Positions 16,359 to 23,293 of a stretch of 34,660 bases of DNA are shown here, in pieces. Both the position numbers and the translations under genes were made by a program. The DNA is from JAAYCI01 sp964550985 (GTDB taxonomy: Bacteria; Bacillota; Clostridia; Oscillospirales; Ruminococcaceae), in assembly GCA_964550985.1 (NCBI GenBank), contig CAZKBM010000026.1:1-34660 (forward strand). Reading direction: 5' to 3'. The notes under the pieces are model-generated. The model was not told the DNA's origin, made no database searches, and worked only from the letters and a program-made list of their open reading frames with translations. How positions within the stretch are numbered: position 1 is the first letter of the stretch; each line of letters begins with the position of its first letter.

Positions 16359-18616
16359 ACGAGCGCAGAGACGTACTTGCCAAGGTGACGGGGCGGGCGG
16401 TTTACTCGGGGGATATCCAAATGCCGGGCATGGTACATGCCAAGGTGGTGCGCAGCCCCCTGCCCAGCGGGCGTATTGTAAACATAAACAGCAGGCAGGC
16501 CGAAGCGATGCCCGGCGTGCTGCGGGTACTGGCCGCAAAGGACATCCCCGGCGTATGCTGCCAGCCTAGGGAACGGCCCGTGCTGTGCCAAGACAGGGTG
16601 CGCTATGTTGGCGACGGCGTGGCCCTGGTGGTGGCCGAAAGCCCCGATGAAGCCGAGGCCGCAGCAGGGCTGGTACAGGTGGAGTATGAGGAACTGCCCG
16701 CTTTGCTGGACGCGCGGGAGGCCCTATTGGAGGACGCCCCCCTGGTGCATGAAACCGGCAACGAGATAACGCACTTTGTCACCCGGCATGGCGACGCCGC
16801 CGCCGCTTTGGCCAGCGCCCCCCATGTGCTGCGCCGCCGCTTTACCACCCCGCGGGTGCAGCACGCCTGCATTGAAACCGAGGCCGCCGTGGCAAGTTAT
16901 GACCCCCTGACGGGGGAAACCACCCTGCGTTGCCCGGTAAACAGCCCCTTTGTGCTGCGCAAGGTGGTGGCCGATACCCTTGGCTGCCCCCTTAGCGACG
17001 TACGGGTTATCTTAACCACCATAGGCGCCTCTTTTGGGGGGAAAAATTATGATATGGCTATGGCCGCCAGCCGCGCCGCACTGGCAAGCTACCTGCTGCA
17101 CCGCCCCTGCAAGGTGGCCTTGAACCGCGAGGAATCCATCATCGAGGGCACAAAGCGCCACCCCATCTTTGCCGATTATGAGGTGGGTTTTGACGAAGAA
17201 GGCCAGCTTTTGGCCATGCGGGTGAACCTGATTTTAGACGGCGGGGCTTACACCAGCAAAACCTTCCCCGTAACCAGCCGTATGGCCATCGAGGCCACCG
17301 GCCCCTACCGTGTACCCCATGTGGATACCCTCTCCACCAGTGTGTACACAAACCAGGTGTATTCCGACGCTTTGCGGGGCTTTGGCTCGCCCCAGGTGGC
17401 CTTTTGCGCCGAGTGCCTGATGGACGAAATTGCCGCCTACCTGGGGCGCGACCCCGTGGAACTGCGCAAGCGGAATATGCTGGAAAACGGCAAATTATCC
17501 TCGTTTGGGCAAAACATGGAGGACGTGACCTTACCTGAGTGTTTGGCCGCTTTGGAAAAAGCCGCCGACCTGCCCGCGCGGCAGGCGCGCATTGCCGCCT
17601 ATAACCAAAACCACGCCCACAGTAAAAAGGGCCTTGGCGTAAGCTTTTTGCACCGTGGAGAATCCTTTGGGGCTGCGGGCCAGGGGGTGGACACAGCCAG
17701 CGGTATGCTCTCTTTACAAAGTGACGGCAGCGCCCTGGTTTGCAGCAGCATTGCCGAGGTGGGCCAGGGCGGCAGCGCCGTGGTTACCGAAATTGTGCAC
17801 AAGGCGCTGGGAATACCCCGAAACAAAATACGTTACACCGGGGTGGATACCAGCTTTTTAACCGATGCCGGCCCCACGGTTGCCACCCGTGGTACGGTAT
17901 TTTCGGGCGGGGCCATCTACTGCGCTGCCACGCAGCTGCGTGAAAAGCTGGCTGGTTATGCCCAAAAAACGCTTGGGTGCGCCGCTTTGAGTTTTGAAAA
18001 CAGCCAGATTTTTGAAACCGCAAACCCTGCAAACTGTATACCCCTGCAACAGGTAATTGCCGAGGTGTTTGCCCAAAGCGACCATTTGAATGCCCTGGGC
18101 CATTTTGCAGCGCCCCCCTTGGCCTATGACAAAAGCTGTGGCGTGGGCCAGGCCTATATGAGCTATGTGTACGGTGCGGCGGCGGCGGAAGTTACGGTGG
18201 ATACCCGCACGGGAGCGGTGAGCGTGGACGAATACTTTGCCGTACACGATGTGGGCCGCGCCTTTGACAGGCAGGAGGTGGAGGGCCAGATACGCGGCGG
18301 GGTTTGCATGGGGCTGGGTTACGCCCTGATGGAAGAGGTGGAGATGAAGAATGGGCGGGTGCAGAACCGAAACTTGGACAGCTACCTTTTACCCACGGTT
18401 TTAGACATGCCCAAAACCACCCCCATTGTGCTGGAAATACCCGGCAAGCACGGCCCCTTCGGGGCCAAGGGCATTGGCGAGCCCGCCACCAGCGTGGTGG
18501 CCCCCACCATTGCCAACGCCGTTATGAATGCCCTTGGAAAGCGTTTTTACGAGCTGCCCGCCAGTTTGGAACTGGTTGCACTGGGCCACAGCTTAAAAAA
18601 GAGCAAGGGCGCTTAG
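16355..18616 (+). CDS. Molybdenum hydroxylase set B, second Mo-cofactor subunit
   Basis: This is a second complete Mo subunit, 753 aa, translationally coupled (ATGA) to the first. It begins directly with DVLAKVTGRAVYSGDI, without the usual lead-in. GASFGGKN is at 224-231, with Asn231 at the purine-contacting Glu position. RGFGSPQ is at 341-347, VGQG at 469-472 and the catalytic Glu709 in GIGEP, so it should be active. It is not a half of a split subunit, because both tandem proteins carry all domains. It could form a second enzyme sharing the 2Fe-2S subunit, or a hetero-pair with the first. No FAD gene follows. Transcription continues toward the aminohydrolase after about 140-170 bases. Confidence 0.92.
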   Translation: MNERRDVLAKVTGRAVYSGDIQMPGMVHAKVVRSPLPSGRIVNINSRQAEAMPGVLRVLAAKDIPGVCCQPRERPVLCQDRVRYVGDGVALVVAESPDEAEAAAGLVQVEYEELPALLDAREALLEDAPLVHETGNEITHFVTRHGDAAAALASAPHVLRRRFTTPRVQHACIETEAAVASYDPLTGETTLRCPVNSPFVLRKVVADTLGCPLSDVRVILTTIGASFGGKNYDMAMAASRAALASYLLHRPCKVALNREESIIEGTKRHPIFADYEVGFDEEGQLLAMRVNLILDGGAYTSKTFPVTSRMAIEATGPYRVPHVDTLSTSVYTNQVYSDALRGFGSPQVAFCAECLMDEIAAYLGRDPVELRKRNMLENGKLSSFGQNMEDVTLPECLAALEKAADLPARQARIAAYNQNHAHSKKGLGVSFLHRGESFGAAGQGVDTASGMLSLQSDGSALVCSSIAEVGQGGSAVVTEIVHKALGIPRNKIRYTGVDTSFLTDAGPTVATRGTVFSGGAIYCAATQLREKLAGYAQKTLGCAALSFENSQIFETANPANCIPLQQVIAEVFAQSDHLNALGHFAAPPLAYDKSCGVGQAYMSYVYGAAAAEVTVDTRTGAVSVDEYFAVHDVGRAFDRQEVEGQIRGGVCMGLGYALMEEVEMKNGRVQNRNLDSYLLPTVLDMPKTTPIVLEIPGKHGPFGAKGIGEPATSVVAPTIANAVMNALGKRFYELPASLELVALGHSLKKSKGA

Positions 18617-18698
18617 TGCCTTCTGCCCTCTAAAACAGGGGGCGCTGGCGCAAGCCCAGCAGAAAAAGCAGGCTTGTGCTTTGAGTACGGTCACAAGA

Positions 18699-18718
18699 GG
18701 TATGCAGATAAGCATACC
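18699..18718. promoter_or_regulatory. Palindrome upstream of the first aminohydrolase
   Basis: GGTATGC (18699-18705) and GCATACC (18712-18718) form perfect 7-bp arms around AGATAA. The half-site spacing and size suit a dimeric regulator. The GntR/UTRA gene 1.6 kb downstream is an obvious but unproven candidate. If it is an operator, the aminohydrolase start must lie downstream of it. Confidence 0.45.
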
Positions 18719-18785
18719 GGTTTATATCGCACAGTTGCCACCGGCCCTAAGCCGGCGGATGGCGGAAGAAAAGGGGAAAACAAAA

Positions 18786-20132
18786 TTGAAAACCTTGATT
18801 AAAAAGCCCTGGACCGTGACGATGAACGAAAATTATGACATTGTACGCAGCGGTTTTGTGCTGGTGGAGGACGACACCATAAAAGAGGTGGGCCAGGATG
18901 AGCGCCGGATGGAGGCCTTAGAAAAAGAGGCCGATACCATTTTGGAGGCGGAGGATAAAATTTTGCTGCCCGGCCTTGTAAACGCGCACAGCCACATGTT
19001 TCAAACTTTCATGCGTGGCCTGGCCGACGACAAGCACCTCTTCCAGTGGCTGAGCGAGGAGATTTGGCCCTTCTCCAACCTGATGAGCGAAGAGGATTTT
19101 TACTGCGCTGGGCTGCTGGCCTGCCTGGAAAACCTAAAAACCGGGGCCACCGGTGTAATTGACCAGCACTACATCTACACCTCGCTAAAAAATGGCGACA
19201 AGATTTTTGAGGCTATGGAGACTTCGGGCATACGGGGCACCCTTTGCCGCTGTTTTGCCAACATCAAATACACCGAGCTTTTTAAAGAAAAAGACGAGGT
19301 GGTTTTGGGTGATATCCGCCGCCTGCACGAAACCTGGGCGGGCAAGGACGGGGGGCGCCTGCAGCTCAGCGCCGGGCCCATCAACTCCTGGTCTGTTTCG
19401 CCCGAGTTGTTTAAGGCCACAAAGCAGCTTACGTGTGAACTTGGGATGAACTATCAAATTCACACCTCGGAAGATGAGGATGTGGTGGAAAAAACCGCCA
19501 AGATGTACGACGGGATGCGCAATGTAGAACTGTTTGACAGCCTTGGGCTTTTGGATGAGAACACCCAGCTTGTACACTCGGTTTGGCTTAACGATGGCGA
19601 ACTGGAGACCGTAAAGGCGCGTGGCAGCCTGGTGGTGCACTGCCCGGTGGCCAATATGTACCTGGCCTCGGGCGTTGCGCGCGTGCCCGAAATGCGCAAA
19701 ATGGGTATATCCGTTGCCCTTGCCACCGACGGCCCCGGCAGCAACAACGCCCAGGATATGCTGGGCACCCTGAAATATACCGCCTGCCTGCACAAAATAC
19801 ACAGCCTTAACCCGCAAATTCTTTACCCGCAAGATGTGCTGGAGATGGCCATACACGGCGGCGCGCGCGCTATGGGTATGGAAAATAGCCTTGGTGTTAT
19901 TGCCCCAGGGCGGAAGGCCGACCTTGTGTTGGTGGACTGGAAAAAGCCCCACATTGCCCCTGTACACAAAGCCGATTCGGCCCTGGTTTACAATGCAAAT
20001 GGCAACGATGTAAACACCGTACTGGTAAATGGCGAAATTGTGGTAAAAGAGGGGAAATCTACAAAAGTGGACGAATTGGCACTGATTGATGAGTGCCAGC
20101 AGCGTATTACATTTATAAAAAACAAAATGTGA
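18786..20132 (+). CDS. SsnA/TrzA-type aminohydrolase (amidohydrolase superfamily deaminase)
   Basis: This is a mononuclear metal hydrolase of the guanine deaminase/SsnA/chlorohydrolase branch, 448 aa from the chosen start. Metal and catalytic residues are all present: His68 and His70 in NAHSHM, His226 and Glu229 in HTSE, His264 in LVHSVW, and Asp315 in ATDGPGSNN. The likely reaction is loss of ammonia from an amino group on a purine or imidazole ring. TTG 18786 is chosen because the protein then aligns with its paralogue at 33134 from the first residue, and AAGGGG lies 9 bases upstream. ATG 18759 is the main alternative, and TTG 18681 would run through the palindrome. It lies after set B and before a strong terminator. 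Confidence 0.85.
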   Translation: MKTLIKKPWTVTMNENYDIVRSGFVLVEDDTIKEVGQDERRMEALEKEADTILEAEDKILLPGLVNAHSHMFQTFMRGLADDKHLFQWLSEEIWPFSNLMSEEDFYCAGLLACLENLKTGATGVIDQHYIYTSLKNGDKIFEAMETSGIRGTLCRCFANIKYTELFKEKDEVVLGDIRRLHETWAGKDGGRLQLSAGPINSWSVSPELFKATKQLTCELGMNYQIHTSEDEDVVEKTAKMYDGMRNVELFDSLGLLDENTQLVHSVWLNDGELETVKARGSLVVHCPVANMYLASGVARVPEMRKMGISVALATDGPGSNNAQDMLGTLKYTACLHKIHSLNPQILYPQDVLEMAIHGGARAMGMENSLGVIAPGRKADLVLVDWKKPHIAPVHKADSALVYNANGNDVNTVLVNGEIVVKEGKSTKVDELALIDECQQRITFIKNKM

Positions 20133-20190
20133 GTGCTTGACGCCACAGGGCGCGCTTAGGCAAAACAGCCCTGCAAAGTGCCACACCTGG

Positions 20191-20243
20191 AAAAGCAAAC
20201 GCCACTGGGCCGCACTTTCACCCCAGTGGCGTTTGCTTTTTAT
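20191..20243 (+). terminator. Strong intrinsic terminator after the aminohydrolase
   Basis: AAAAGCAAACGCCACTGGG (20191-20209) pairs perfectly over 19 bp with 20222-20240, around a 12-base loop, and runs into TTTTTATT. It closes the set B-aminohydrolase unit. Confidence 0.92.
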
Positions 20244-20260
20244 TACAATTTGTTTATAAT
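20233..20260 (+). promoter_or_regulatory. Probable promoter of the GntR regulator gene
   Basis: TTGCTT (20233-20238) lies 16 bases before a perfect TATAAT (20255-20260). The -35 box is inside the 3' arm of the preceding terminator. Transcription would start about 95 bases before the regulator's ATG. Confidence 0.5.
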
Positions 20261-20360
20261 GGGTAATTAATAGACAAAACGCGCTGTTTGCCACATCTGG
20301 GGCCACAGCGGCGGCACAAAAGGCACAAAAAACCACAGAATTTTTGCAAGGTGGTAACCC

Positions 20361-21086
20361 ATGGCAAGAACCAACTACAGCACCTATCTAGCTATCAAGA
20401 GGAAGATTTTGGAAATTTTTCGAACGGAGGAATTTCCAAACAACAAACTGCCCGCCGAAAGTAAACTGGCCCAGCGCCTGGGCATCAGTTTGGTTACCCT
20501 ACGCGAAGCGCTGCTGATGCTGGCGCTGGAGGGTTATGTTACCAAGCAGCATGGCTCTGGCAATTATGTACACCCAAGTGCCATAAATTTTGAAAACCGA
20601 AGTTATTATTTTGCCGATTGCCTGCAGCGCGACGGATATGAGGTGGCCCTAGACCTGCTGGAACAGGCCTACCTGCCCGCAGACGAACGCCAGGCCCATT
20701 TTTTGCAGGTTAAAAAGGGGGATAAGCTGCTGCGCAACCGCATTCTCTACCGCGCAGACGGCCAGCCCGCCATACTTACACTGGGGCATATTGCGGCGGC
20801 AAACCTTGTGCGGGCCGATGTGGAGAGCATGGATTTTGAGCAGGTACATGTGCTAATTGAGGAGTTTTGCGGCAAGGATTTGGCCCACTCTTTAAACGAG
20901 TACCTGCCCATGGCCCTGCCCGAATGGCTTGCCCCCATTTTTGAGCGCCCTGTGGGAAGCCCTATCATCTGCATGGAGCAAACTTTTTACTCCACCTATG
21001 ATGAGCCCGTACTCTACAACCTACACTACGTCTGCCCCGGCCTTTACAAAATTAAAACCCTGCAAAACTGGGCTTTGGGCAATTAA
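20361..21086 (+). CDS. GntR-family transcriptional regulator with UTRA-like ligand domain
   Basis: This is a DNA-binding regulator of 241 aa. The N-terminal winged helix-turn-helix (about residues 8-75) has the family pattern LPAESKLAQRLGISLVTLREAL and GYVTKQHGSGNYV. The C-terminal part (about 90-238) resembles a UTRA effector-binding domain, with LLRNRILYRADGQPA and an ending of alternating strands. It would sense a small molecule, presumably a substrate or intermediate of this island. It is monocistronic, between a terminator and its own terminator. It is the only obvious transcription factor in the window, so it is the best candidate regulator of the flanking operons. Self-regulation is also possible. 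Confidence 0.85.
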   Translation: MARTNYSTYLAIKRKILEIFRTEEFPNNKLPAESKLAQRLGISLVTLREALLMLALEGYVTKQHGSGNYVHPSAINFENRSYYFADCLQRDGYEVALDLLEQAYLPADERQAHFLQVKKGDKLLRNRILYRADGQPAILTLGHIAAANLVRADVESMDFEQVHVLIEEFCGKDLAHSLNEYLPMALPEWLAPIFERPVGSPIICMEQTFYSTYDEPVLYNLHYVCPGLYKIKTLQNWALGN

Positions 21087-21102
21087 AGGCATTTACCCTA
21101 TA

Positions 21103-21160
21103 AAAACACCCCCATGCCCACCGTAAGCTTGCTGCGGGCATGGGGGTGTTTTATATTTTT
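21103..21160. terminator. Bidirectional terminator between gntR gene and membrane protein gene
   Basis: AAAACACCCCCATGCCC (21103-21119) pairs perfectly over 17 bp with 21136-21152, followed by TATATTTTT on the plus strand and by TATAG after T4 on the minus strand. It separates convergent genes ending at 21086 and 21159. Confidence 0.9.
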
Positions 21161-21578
21161 ACTTATTTACCGGGGACCTGCGGCCTGTTGCACACAGGCA
21201 CTTTACCCACTGCAGGGCCGCTATAACCGCCAATATGGCGCTTATAAACCAATAGGCACGAGTGTAGGCCGTACAGGCAAACAGCACAAACCCAGCCGCC
21301 ACAAGGCAGCACGCCGCCAGCAGGGCCAAAGGCCGTTTATGGCCGTTGGCCTTTTGGCCAAACAGTTTCACAAGGCCCCAAACCAGCGCTGCCGCCAAAA
21401 GGCCGGCCAGCAGATAGGGCAGCCATGCGGCCAGGGGGGCGGCGTTCCATACGCGGTTTTTGTTTACCAAAAACCGCATAAACCCCATGAACTTTTTTTC
21501 CAAAATGGGCAGCGCCACCGCCCCAGCCAGCAGAACTAGCTGCAAAAGGCTTGCTATCAGGGAGATTGCCCGTTTCAT
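21159..21578 (-). CDS. Small four-helix membrane protein of unknown function
   Basis: This is a hydrophobic protein of 139 aa that I do not recognise. Hydrophobic segments lie at about residues 4-26, 47-70, 82-101 and 107-128, with basic loops (EKK, NKNR, KANGHKR) between them. It could be a membrane partner or stability factor for the rhodanese lipoprotein encoded immediately upstream. The start codon touches the stop of that gene, and no good ribosome binding site is visible, so translation is probably coupled. Confidence 0.7.
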   Translation of the reverse strand: MKRAISLIASLLQLVLLAGAVALPILEKKFMGFMRFLVNKNRVWNAAPLAAWLPYLLAGLLAAALVWGLVKLFGQKANGHKRPLALLAACCLVAAGFVLFACTAYTRAYWFISAILAVIAALQWVKCLCATGRRSPVNK

Positions 21579-22622
21579 CTAAGTGGCTTCGCGGGGGTCT
21601 CCGGTTTGCACGGGCAGGCTTTCGTCCATCTGCCAGGCATACCAGCCGCCATCGTACATCTTTACATTTTCCCAGTCGTTTTCGTAGCAGATGAAGAAGG
21701 GAACGCAGGCGCGCCAACCTGTGCCGCAGTAAAAGGCAGCCGTGTTGTCCTTCGTCACATCCCACTCGGCCAGCATGGCCTCAATTTCGGCAAAATCTTT
21801 TATGGTGCCGTCGTCGTTATAGTAATCACCCTCATCGTGGCCCCAAACGGCGCCTGCAGGCTCCCCTGCGCGGTCGATATAGTCATAGCCGCTGGTTTCG
21901 CCAATAAACTCCTCCCAGCTGCGAATGCTGACCAGGCGGTAATTTTCGTCTTTTTGCGCCTCTAGTACCTCCGCGGGCATCGATTGCAGGTACTCCGCCC
22001 GCGCGGGAATCTCTACGCCAAAGTCCTCATCGGTTGGGGTGGGCTCCACATTGCCCGCTTCGGTTGCAAGGCCCGCAGCCGTCCAGGCGTCCAGGCCGCC
22101 GTCCAGCACATGCACCTCATCCACACCCGCCCAAAAACAGACAAAGGCGATGCGGGCGGCGGGCGAACCCGTGCCGTAGGCGATGACCGTGGTGTCTTTT
22201 GTGATGCCGTAATCCTTCATCACCTGCGCAATTTCCTCGGCAGTGCGGATGTTCCAGTACTCTTCGGATTCAATTGTATCGGTGTTCATATGCACGGCCC
22301 CGGGCAGGTGGCCGGCCAGGTACTCTTCGCCCGGCTCCCCCCAGGAGCTTTCAATGATGACATATTTTTCTGACTGGGGCTGTTCGCCATCGATTACACT
22401 TTGCACCCACTGGGGCGTAACAAATATCTTTTTTACACCAACAGATTCTACGGGTACGGCGGAACTGCCGGCGGCAGCGCCAGACGATGGCAGTGAGGCG
22501 GCGGATGAAGCGGATGCCGCAGCCGGGGCCGAAGAGGCGGACGCCGCACTGGAAGCGCCGCCGCAGGCCGCAAGGCCCAAGGTGATAAGGGCGGCAAGCG
22601 ACACAGCAAGTAATTTTTTCAA
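21579..22622 (-). CDS. Lipoprotein with tandem rhodanese domains (sulfurtransferase)
   Basis: This is an exported, lipid-anchored sulfurtransferase, 347 aa. It has a signal peptide with lipobox LAACGG (Cys about 20), then a low-complexity Ser/Ala linker to about residue 58. Rhodanese domain 1 (about 65-175) has no catalytic Cys (YGTGSPAAR loop). Domain 2 (about 210-340) has the active loop YCGTGWRAC with Cys near 299. This one-inactive, one-active layout is usual for thiosulfate sulfurtransferases. TTG 22622 is preferred because GGGAGG lies about 9 bases upstream. TTG 22628 is too close to it. Its job outside the cytoplasm is unknown. Mo hydroxylases need a sulfido or selenido ligand, but that loading is cytoplasmic, so a direct link is doubtful. 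Confidence 0.88.
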   Translation of the reverse strand: MKKLLAVSLAALITLGLAACGGASSAASASSAPAAASASSAASLPSSGAAAGSSAVPVESVGVKKIFVTPQWVQSVIDGEQPQSEKYVIIESSWGEPGEEYLAGHLPGAVHMNTDTIESEEYWNIRTAEEIAQVMKDYGITKDTTVIAYGTGSPAARIAFVCFWAGVDEVHVLDGGLDAWTAAGLATEAGNVEPTPTDEDFGVEIPARAEYLQSMPAEVLEAQKDENYRLVSIRSWEEFIGETSGYDYIDRAGEPAGAVWGHDEGDYYNDDGTIKDFAEIEAMLAEWDVTKDNTAAFYCGTGWRACVPFFICYENDWENVKMYDGGWYAWQMDESLPVQTGDPREAT

Positions 22623-22787
22623 AAGCAATTTCCTCCCACGGTTGTGTTATTGCAGGTTTTTAAACCATTGCGGTGCAAGCTTCTATTGGGAACTGATAGG
22701 CGGCGTTCGTATTCAAAGATACATCCAAAACCGCTACTTGCTGTAAAAGAGCTGCCATTTGCGGTGCAAGGCCTTTGCGCCCTGCAC

Positions 22788-22821
22788 TTTACCAAACGTT
22801 TTACCAAACACTTTACCCAAA
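22788..22821. repeat. Three 12-bp tandem repeats, TTTACCAAAC unit
   Basis: TTTACCAAAC occurs at 22788-22797 and 22800-22809, with a degenerate third copy TTTACCCAAA at 22812-22821, at an exact 12-base period. The array lies just downstream of the minus-strand promoter, where a bound protein would block or control transcription of the rhodanese gene. Confidence 0.7.
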
Positions 22822-22838
22822 AGCCCCGAATGTAGGTT

Positions 22839-22867
22839 ATCATACGCAAAGGCCGGGGCCTTGTCAA
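22839..22867 (-). promoter_or_regulatory. Sigma-A-type promoter of the rhodanese operon
   Basis: On the minus strand a perfect TTGACA (plus-strand 22862-22867) and TATGAT (22839-22844) are separated by exactly 17 bases. The spacer contains the GC-rich palindrome GGCCCCGGCC-like core. Transcription would start near 22832, directly before the 12-bp repeats. Confidence 0.75.
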
Positions 22868-23039
22868 TGCAGTATAGAAAGAAACTAGGCATACCCGGTA
22901 GTGGATTGTTTTTTTCAATAGTTGACCCCGCCCCTCACCCGGCTGACGCAAGCCCCCTTTTTTATATCCAAAAAAAGCAAATACATTTTATGCAATGCGC
23001 CAAAGTTCACCATTATCCCGTATAAAACCAGCTTTTTGC

Positions 23040-23071
23040 TTGACACCTTTTAATTGATATAGTAATATAAT
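23040..23071 (+). promoter_or_regulatory. Promoter of the dihydropyrimidinase operon
   Basis: A perfect TTGACA (23040-23045) is followed by TAATAT at 17 bases (23063-23068) and by TATAAT at 20 bases (23066-23071). Transcription would start near 23078, leaving a leader of about 215 bases before ATG 23294. Confidence 0.6.
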
Positions 23072-23119
23072 GACATTGAATAACTCACAATCCACTGTAC
23101 TTCCTTCGGTTTATTGCTT

Positions 23120-23253
23120 ATCTGTTTTTCGTTTGCAAAAAATAAAGTTTGGGTTTATGGTTGTCCCTTGCCGTACCTCTCATTTGCTGTAAAACAGATT
23201 TTTTAAGACGTTTGGCAACCTTTCACAAAGGTTGCCAAACGTCTTGCTTTTTT
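23120..23253 (+). promoter_or_regulatory. Structured leader with intrinsic terminator (candidate attenuator)
   Basis: ATCTGTTTT (23120-23128) can pair with AAAACAGAT (23191-23199), closing a 62-base domain in which GCAAA (23135-23139) and TTTGC (23183-23187) form an inner helix. Directly after it, 23205-23223 and 23227-23245 form a perfect 19-bp stem with loop CAC, followed by T6 at 23248-23253. The terminator is only 40 bases before the start codon, and no plus-strand gene ends upstream, so it must act on this operon's own leader. I could not match the domain to a known riboswitch class. Confidence 0.6.
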
Positions 23254-23293
23254 ACCCTCCAAACGGCCACCCATTGCAAAACGGAGTAATACC

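Larger units (their letters stand above)
22623..23293. other. Divergent intergenic region, rhodanese / dihydropyrimidinase operons
   Basis: This stretch of about 670 bases has no gene I can support. It holds the minus-strand promoter of the rhodanese gene (22839-22867), three 12-bp tandem repeats (22788-22821), a 10-bp inverted repeat (AGTGGATTGT at 22900-22909 and ACAATCCACT at 23087-23096), the plus-strand promoter near 23040-23071, and a leader with a strong terminator (23205-23253). Confidence 0.7.

Noticed and set aside
14091..18616. Set B tandem Mo subunits as two halves of one frameshifted or split gene
   Set aside because: Each protein separately contains the N-terminal domain, GGxFGGK/GASFGGK, RGxGSPQ, the pterin motif and the C-terminal catalytic Glu.
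13618..18616. Set B as nicotinate dehydrogenase
   Set aside because: That enzyme has a Mo subunit split into two shorter proteins plus an FAD subunit, and its pathway genes (enamidase, hydroxynicotinate reductase) are not recognisable here.
19185..20336. Minus-strand open frame of 383 codons opposite the aminohydrolase
   Set aside because: It runs through a perfect terminator hairpin and lies opposite a gene with full catalytic motifs, so it is a shadow.
22619..22951. Minus-strand open frame of 110 codons upstream of the rhodanese gene
   Set aside because: It covers the predicted promoter and the 12-bp repeats and has no recognisable domain.
23078..23204. Classical purine riboswitch in the dihydropyrimidinase leader
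   Set aside because: I could not find the conserved junction and loop-loop bases of that class. Only general stem pairing is visible.
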